Positions 60,048 to 64,000 of a DNA stretch of 64,000 nt are shown piece by piece (within the stretch, counting starts at the first letter, position 1; the number at the start of each line of letters is the position of its first letter). Position numbers and translations under genes: made by a program. Location: contig JAEXAR010000014.1 of NCBI GenBank assembly GCA_023394415.1, positions 14,480 to 78,479 on the forward strand, in the 5' to 3' direction. The DNA comes from Bacteroidota bacterium. GTDB taxonomy: Bacteria > Bacteroidota > Bacteroidia > Flavobacteriales > Weeksellaceae. The notes beneath the pieces were generated by a model, which saw only the letters and a program-made list of their open reading frames with translations, was not told the origin of the DNA and did not search any database.

Positions 60048-60956
60048 TTAAGGAAATACAAATGGCAGTTTTTCTTTTGGAATAAAGTAAAAAGAAGGTT
60101 TTGCCTTGAAGATTTTATACTTAAATTCCTCTCCCGAAATATAAATTCCGTCTTCGTTTACCGCAATTCCTTCAATCTGACTGAGTTTCGAGGTTTGTCC
60201 GAGATAATATCTACTTGGTTTCTTATTGAAAAACAATCCGTTTTCATCCTCATTAAAAATTGTGAGATAAACTTCCATTTTTTTGGTATAACCGATGATG
60301 TAAAGTTTATGGTTATAGTATGAAGCATCTGTTGCAAGATAACCGAGATTGTAAGTTTCCAGTTTTTCTGCACCTTGAATTTCATCAGAAGCTGTTGGAA
60401 TTAATTTATAATGATTGGTTTGAAAAGATTTCCATTCTTTAGTGAAAATATGAAGATTCCCATTTTTGAATATCATACTTTCCGCATCCCAATTATTATT
60501 TCGAGGTTTTTTGATGAATTCAGTTTGTTCAGGATATTGAAAATTAATTGTAGAAATATCGGAAACATTATACCGGATTTGATTATTAATTGCGCTTTCA
60601 GAAGGTATAATATAAACTTTCAAGTCTTTTCTTGTTCCCCAATTATTACCAAAATCACCAATATAAAAATTCCCTTCATCTGAAGTTAAAGCTTCCCAAT
60701 CAAAATTCTTTAACCCTGTGCTGATCTTATTAACGATTCTACCTGTCGTTTTATCAATTTCAAAAAGTTCTGATGTATTGCCTCCGTCATTGAATGTGTA
60801 AAGTTTTCCATTCAAAAAGTTTAGTCCGGAAGTTTCTTTTAGTTCATCGGAAAGGGTTGCGATTTTATATTTTTTTATTTTCAGCCATTCATAATTTTGT
60901 TGTGCTGATATATTTAGAACCACCAAAAAAGACAAAATAAAAAAGACTTTTTTCAT
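60048..60956 (-). CDS. Exported protein of unknown function, possible beta-propeller
   Basis: The 302-residue protein has a signal peptide (FFILSFLVVLNISAQ) and repeated strand-turn units with Asp/Asn/Gly-rich loops (LNGKLYTFNDGGNTSELFEI, DEGNFYIGDFGNNWG, YYNHKLYIIGYTKK, NEDGIYISGEEFKY). This suggests a secreted beta-propeller of the kind found in strictosidine-synthase or YncE-like proteins. No C-terminal sorting domain is evident. No function can be assigned. It lies between the polyprenyl synthase and rlmN genes on the same strand. Confidence 0.75.
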   Translation of the reverse strand: MKKVFFILSFLVVLNISAQQNYEWLKIKKYKIATLSDELKETSGLNFLNGKLYTFNDGGNTSELFEIDKTTGRIVNKISTGLKNFDWEALTSDEGNFYIGDFGNNWGTRKDLKVYIIPSESAINNQIRYNVSDISTINFQYPEQTEFIKKPRNNNWDAESMIFKNGNLHIFTKEWKSFQTNHYKLIPTASDEIQGAEKLETYNLGYLATDASYYNHKLYIIGYTKKMEVYLTIFNEDENGLFFNKKPSRYYLGQTSKLSQIEGIAVNEDGIYISGEEFKYKIFKAKPSFYFIPKEKLPFVFP

Positions 60957-60997
60957 CAGGGTTTCTTTTTTAAAATAGTAAGGATGTAATTGTTAGG

Positions 60998-62032
60998 TTA
61001 CTCTGCTGTTTTATTGGCCAATTGTCCACAAGCTGCATCAATATCTCCGCCTCTACTTCTTCTAACCATGACGGTAATTCCGGCTTTTGTGAGTTCACGA
61101 ACATAACGTTCTTCGGCTTCAATACTCCTGTGATCAAACTTACCTTCACCAATAGGATTGTATTGTATAAGATTAACTTTAGAAGGTACCTTTTTACAAT
61201 ATTTAATTAAGGCTTTGATATGTTCATCATTATCATTAATTCCGCCCCAAACACAATATTCAAAAGTGATAACATTTCCGGTTTTCTGATACCAGTATTG
61301 TAGTGCATCCATAATTTCGGTTAAAGGAAATTTGGAAGAAAACGGCATGATTTCGTTTCGGGTTTTCTCTATTGCTGAATGTAAAGACAAGGCTAATTTT
61401 ACCTTCAAATCCTCATCCGCCAACATTTTTATCATTTTCGGAATTCCGGATGTAGAAACAGTAATTCTTCTCGGCGACATTCCTAAACCTTCCGGTTTTG
61501 TAATTTTTTTGATGGCTTCAACCACGTTTTTGTAATTCATCATGGGCTCTCCCATTCCCATAAATACAATATTTGAGAGAGTCCTGTCAAAATACAGTTT
61601 ACTTTGTCGATCAATAAGTGCAACCTGGTCTACAATTTCTGCAACTTCAAGATTTCGCATTCTTTTCAACCTTGCCGTCGCACAAAACTCACAGTTTAAA
61701 GAACAACCAACTTGAGAAGAAACACAGGCCGTTGTTCTGGTTTCTGTAGGTATTAAAACCGATTCTACCAAAAGACCATCGTGAAGCTTTACACCGTTTT
61801 TAATCGTTCCGTCTTTGGATTTTTGCAGTTGGTCTACAGATACAGGATTGATTTCAAACTCTTTGGAGAGTTTTTCTCTAAGATCTTTCGAAAGATTCGT
61901 CATTTCATCAATAGAATGAAGATTTTTACTCCAAATCCAATCGTAAACTTGTTTGGCACGAAAAGGTTTTTCGCCGATTTCTTTGAAGTAATCGGTAAGT
62001 TGTTCTAGTGATAAAGTTCTGATGTCCTTCAT
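60998..62032 (-). CDS. rlmN: 23S rRNA (adenine2503-C2)-methyltransferase / tRNA(A37) RlmN
   Basis: RlmN is a radical-SAM enzyme that methylates C2 of A2503 in 23S rRNA and of A37 in some tRNAs. The 344-residue protein has the cluster motif CEFCATA (preceded by GCSLN, so C-x3-C-x2-C), the FMGMGEPMMNY segment, and the methyl-carrying cysteine in the C-terminal RRSRGGDIDAACGQL. The ATG at 62032 is preferred to a TTG at 62041. It is downstream of queA across a 74-base gap filled with heptamer repeats. Confidence 0.96.
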   Translation of the reverse strand: MKDIRTLSLEQLTDYFKEIGEKPFRAKQVYDWIWSKNLHSIDEMTNLSKDLREKLSKEFEINPVSVDQLQKSKDGTIKNGVKLHDGLLVESVLIPTETRTTACVSSQVGCSLNCEFCATARLKRMRNLEVAEIVDQVALIDRQSKLYFDRTLSNIVFMGMGEPMMNYKNVVEAIKKITKPEGLGMSPRRITVSTSGIPKMIKMLADEDLKVKLALSLHSAIEKTRNEIMPFSSKFPLTEIMDALQYWYQKTGNVITFEYCVWGGINDNDEHIKALIKYCKKVPSKVNLIQYNPIGEGKFDHRSIEAEERYVRELTKAGITVMVRRSRGGDIDAACGQLANKTAE

Positions 62033-62047
62033 TAGCTGCAAGTTGTT

Positions 62048-62108
62048 GGTTATCAGTTATCGGAAAGTCTATTAAACGACAACTGATAACTGATAACCGA
62101 TAACTATT
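62048..62108. repeat. Inverted repeat and heptanucleotide repeats between rlmN and queA
   Basis: Arms GGTTATCAGTTATC (62048-62061) and GATAACTGATAACC (62085-62098) are perfect inverted repeats around a 23-base spacer. The right arm is part of a heptanucleotide series AACTGAT, AACTGAT, AACCGAT and AACTATT (62081-62108). The rest of the gap holds nothing else I recognise. Confidence 0.8.
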
Positions 62109-63156
62109 ACAAGATCAGCATCGCATCTCCGTAAGAATAGAATTTATATTTCTCTTTAATGGCTTCTTCGTAAGCCCTCATTACAAAATCCTTACCGGCA
62201 AACGCAGCAATCATCATTATTAAGGTTGATTTTGGCGTGTGGAAATTGGTAATCATTGCATTGGCAACACCAAAATCGTGTGGCGGATAAATGAATTTAT
62301 TTGTCCAACCGTGATAAGGACCTATTTTTTTGTTTGAAGACACTGATGTTTCCAAAGCTCTCATGGTAGTGGTACCTACAGCGCAAATTCTGCGGTTTTC
62401 TTCCACTGCTTTATTGATGATATCGGCATTTTTTTGGTCAATAATGGCTTCTTCCGATTCCATTTTGTGCTTTGAAAGGTCTTCCACTTCAATCGGGTTA
62501 AAAGTACCCAAACCAACGTGAAGTGTCACTTCAGCAAAATCAATTCCTTTAATTTCAAGGCGTTTCATCAGGTGTCTTGAGAAGTGTAAACCTGCAGTAG
62601 GCGCTGCAACAGCACCTTCGTGTTTGGCGTAAATGGTTTGGTAACGCTCTGCATCTTCCGGCTCTACTGCTCTTTTGATGTATTTTGGAAGCGGAGTTTC
62701 GCCCAATTCTTTCAGTTTTGCACGAAATTCTTCATAAGTGCCATCATAAAGAAATCTTAATGTTCTTCCTCTGGAGGTAGTGTTATCAATTACTTCTGCT
62801 ACCAAAGATTCGTCTTCAGTAAAGAATAATTTGTTACCAATTCTTATTTTTCTAGCCGGATCTACCAATACGTCCCAAACTCTGGTTTCTCGATCGAGCT
62901 CTCTTAATAGGAAAACCTCGATTTTAGCCCCGGTTTTTTCTTTGTTACCATAAAGTCTTGCCGGGAAAACTTTGGTATTGTTCATAATGAAAAGGTCACC
63001 TTCATCGAAATAATCAACCACATCTTTAAAAAGTTTATGTTCAATGGTTTCTGTTTTGCGGTCAAGAACCATTAATCTTGCTTCGTCTCTGTGTTCTGAA
63101 GGGTGTTCTGCCAAAAGTTCCTCTGGCAAATTGAAATTGAAATCAGATGTTTTCAT
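62107..63156 (-). CDS. queA: S-adenosylmethionine:tRNA ribosyltransferase-isomerase
   Basis: QueA transfers and isomerises the ribosyl moiety of SAM onto preQ1-tRNA, making epoxyqueuosine at position 34 of GUN tRNAs. The 349-residue protein starts MKTSDFNFNLPEELLAEHP (ATG at 63156). A longer in-frame start at 63195 is rejected. Standard blocks are EHRDEARLMVLDR, NNTKVFPARLYG, GLHFSRHLMKRLEIKG and GTTTMRALETS. It is upstream of rlmN on the same strand. Confidence 0.96.
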   Translation of the reverse strand: MKTSDFNFNLPEELLAEHPSEHRDEARLMVLDRKTETIEHKLFKDVVDYFDEGDLFIMNNTKVFPARLYGNKEKTGAKIEVFLLRELDRETRVWDVLVDPARKIRIGNKLFFTEDESLVAEVIDNTTSRGRTLRFLYDGTYEEFRAKLKELGETPLPKYIKRAVEPEDAERYQTIYAKHEGAVAAPTAGLHFSRHLMKRLEIKGIDFAEVTLHVGLGTFNPIEVEDLSKHKMESEEAIIDQKNADIINKAVEENRRICAVGTTTMRALETSVSSNKKIGPYHGWTNKFIYPPHDFGVANAMITNFHTPKSTLIMMIAAFAGKDFVMRAYEEAIKEKYKFYSYGDAMLIL

Positions 63157-63302
63157 AAAATTTACGGATTTTATTAAAATTTTAAAAGTCCGCAAAGATA
63201 CGATGTGAAAAAGGGAAAGTCAAGTTAATATGATTAAGATTGTAAAACTTCCCTCTTTTTGGAACAAAAAATGCTAACTAATAAACATTAAAATTTAAAA
63301 TT

Positions 63303-63851
63303 ATGAAAAGATTATCTTTAGTAATGGCTTTAATAGTGTCATTATTCTTAACCAGTTGTCGAGATATTGCCAATGCTGTTTTGGATGTTTTGCCTCCTTT
63401 TGAAGTTCCGTTTTCTACGTCGATGCAGGTTCCGTTTGCTTCTGTAAGTACAACTTCTTATACCAAAACACCTGAAATTCCTATGAATATCGATTTGGAT
63501 GCGCAGATTAAAAGCCAAAACGCTAACTACTCTATCAGCAACCTAAAATCGGTAAAAATGAGCTCATTAAGCGTTACTTTTGAGAGTTCACAACTTGGTA
63601 ATAAGCTTGATGCTATTAAAAATGCAAGAATATACATTAAAGCTCCAAACCTTCCAGAAAAATTGATTGCAACTGCTTATGACAACAACAATCCAACATT
63701 AATAACCTTCACATCCACCGATGCAGAGATGCTTGATTATTTTAAGACTAACCAAAATTCTTTGATAGTAGAGATACAGGGAAATTATGTCACTGCTGAC
63801 CAGATTAAAATGAAAATGGACTCTAAATTTAAAATTAAAGTACAATTATAA
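63303..63851 (+). CDS. Putative lipoprotein
   Basis: A 182-residue product with a lipoprotein signal (VSLFLTSC, lipid Cys19) and a mature part rich in Ser, Thr and Asn. It has several beta-strand-like segments (MNIDLDAQIKSQNANYSISN, SSLSVTFESSQLGN, SLIVEIQGNYVTADQIKMK). No family was recognised with confidence. It is divergent from queA. The coding frame ends normally at TAA only about 20 bases before an IS element begins, so the insertion appears to have missed the gene itself. Confidence 0.75.
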   Translation: MKRLSLVMALIVSLFLTSCRDIANAVLDVLPPFEVPFSTSMQVPFASVSTTSYTKTPEIPMNIDLDAQIKSQNANYSISNLKSVKMSSLSVTFESSQLGNKLDAIKNARIYIKAPNLPEKLIATAYDNNNPTLITFTSTDAEMLDYFKTNQNSLIVEIQGNYVTADQIKMKMDSKFKIKVQL

Positions 63852-63870
63852 AAAACGGCTGAAATTAGAC

Positions 63871-63903
63871 TGCCCCTAAAAAGTTAGACACTTTTTAGGG
63901 GCA
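63871..63903 (+). terminator. Hairpin inside the IS left end, terminator-like
   Basis: A perfect 14-bp stem (TGCCCCTAAAAAGT, 63871-63884, with ACTTTTTAGGGGCA, 63890-63903) with a 5-base loop is followed by six T residues and then the transposase ATG at 63910. It can stop transcripts entering from the lipoprotein gene. Confidence 0.75.
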
Positions 63904-63909
63904 TTTTTT

Positions 63910-64000
63910 ATGGGAAAAAGCAAATATTCGTTAGAATTCAAAATAAGAGCAGTAAGAAGATACCAAAAAGGAAACATCGGTTCAGACGCATTAGGGAAGG
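63910..64000 (+). CDS. IS3-family transposase OrfA, N-terminal fragment (runs off window)
   Basis: Thirty residues are visible (MGKSKYSLEFKIRAVRRYQK and onward to SDALGK). They match the helix-turn-helix start of IS3/IS150-type OrfA proteins, which bind the IS ends. The C-terminus and the OrfB integrase are outside the window. The start codon lies directly after the T-run of the IS hairpin, so its own promoter must be very close or inside the IS end. Confidence 0.8.
   Translation, partial: MGKSKYSLEFKIRAVRRYQKGNIGSDALGK

Larger units (their letters stand above)
63871..64000 (+). mobile_element. Left end of an IS3-family (IS150-like) insertion sequence, truncated by the window edge
   Basis: The terminal segment TGCCCCTAAAAAGTTAGACA starts at 63871 and is directly followed by a transposase reading frame. 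Its CCCCTAAAAAGTTAGACA core resembles the ends of the IS150 group. The true tip may be up to about 11 bases further left (another TG at 63860). The right end and target duplication are outside the window. Confidence 0.75.

Overview
The window is AT-rich chromosomal DNA from a Bacteroidota bacterium, most likely family Weeksellaceae (a Chryseobacterium-like genus). Supporting signs are the Flavobacteriia-specific gene families (a GldI-type FKBP lipoprotein, a cyclophilin-FKBP double isomerase, DUF3098, DUF4294, DUF4349, TIGR02757, a fused alpha/beta 2-oxoacid dehydrogenase E1). Other signs are lipoprotein signal peptides ending in SC or NC, the absence of Shine-Dalgarno sequences, and promoters with the Bacteroidota -7 element TAnnTTTG. 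Almost all of it is ordinary core genome. No rRNA, tRNA, CRISPR array, prophage or large island was recognised, and no gene-free stretch exceeds 300 bases.

Layout. 1-4.7 kb: the 5' part of an AddB-like nuclease gene, rsmG, a DtxR-type metal regulator and a TPR protein. 4.7-9.3 kb: gyrA (Arg at position 83), DUF4286, a LuxC-like acyl-CoA reductase and a ferredoxin. 9.4-14.1 kb: serC, serA and a DUF1015 gene in a tight run, then an M28 peptidase. 14.1-18 kb: a RES/Xre toxin-antitoxin pair with a visible operator, two prolyl isomerase lipoproteins and ilvE. 18-25.5 kb: mnmD, a Nudix hydrolase, DUF4294, an M42 peptidase, rpe, an aspartate kinase and an M1 peptidase. 25.7-31 kb: a TlpA-like thioredoxin lipoprotein, rpsA, a MerR regulator and a membrane-anchored helix-hairpin-helix repeat protein. 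31-39 kb: rluF, then the ftsX-DUF3098-uppP-truB series, rsmA, a glycosyltransferase and mgtE. 38.6-46.7 kb: a DUF1003-like membrane protein, TIGR02757, rnz, rdgB, a CPBP protease, a P-loop kinase, prfC and DUF4349. 46.7-53.6 kb: acyl-CoA dehydrogenase opposite acyl-CoA synthetase, a cysteine-less zinc-ribbon-type protein with Nif3, a voltage-gated channel and a patatin-like hydrolase. 53.7-63.9 kb: lpdA, small lipoproteins, a frameshifted DUF305 gene, the fused E1 gene, a polyprenyl synthase, rlmN, queA and a lipoprotein. An IS3-family element begins at about 63.87 kb and runs off the window.

Functional groupings: serine synthesis (serC-serA plus the uncharacterised DUF1015 protein); RNA modification (rsmG, rsmA, rlmN, queA, truB, rluF, mnmD); envelope and cell division (ftsX, uppP, isomerases, glycosyltransferase); acyl-CoA metabolism (acyl-CoA synthetase, acyl-CoA dehydrogenase, LuxC-like reductase); and branched-chain or 2-oxoacid metabolism (ilvE, fused E1, lpdA).

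I did not find a convincing large new system. The points most worth a second look are the DUF1015 gene tied to serA, the GyrA Arg83 substitution, the operator repeats of the RES/Xre locus, the folded repeat-like element in front of truB, two genes that look broken by single-base losses in homopolymers, and two proteins that have lost family-defining residues (the Cys-less zinc ribbon and a Cys-x-Ser-x-Gly patatin).
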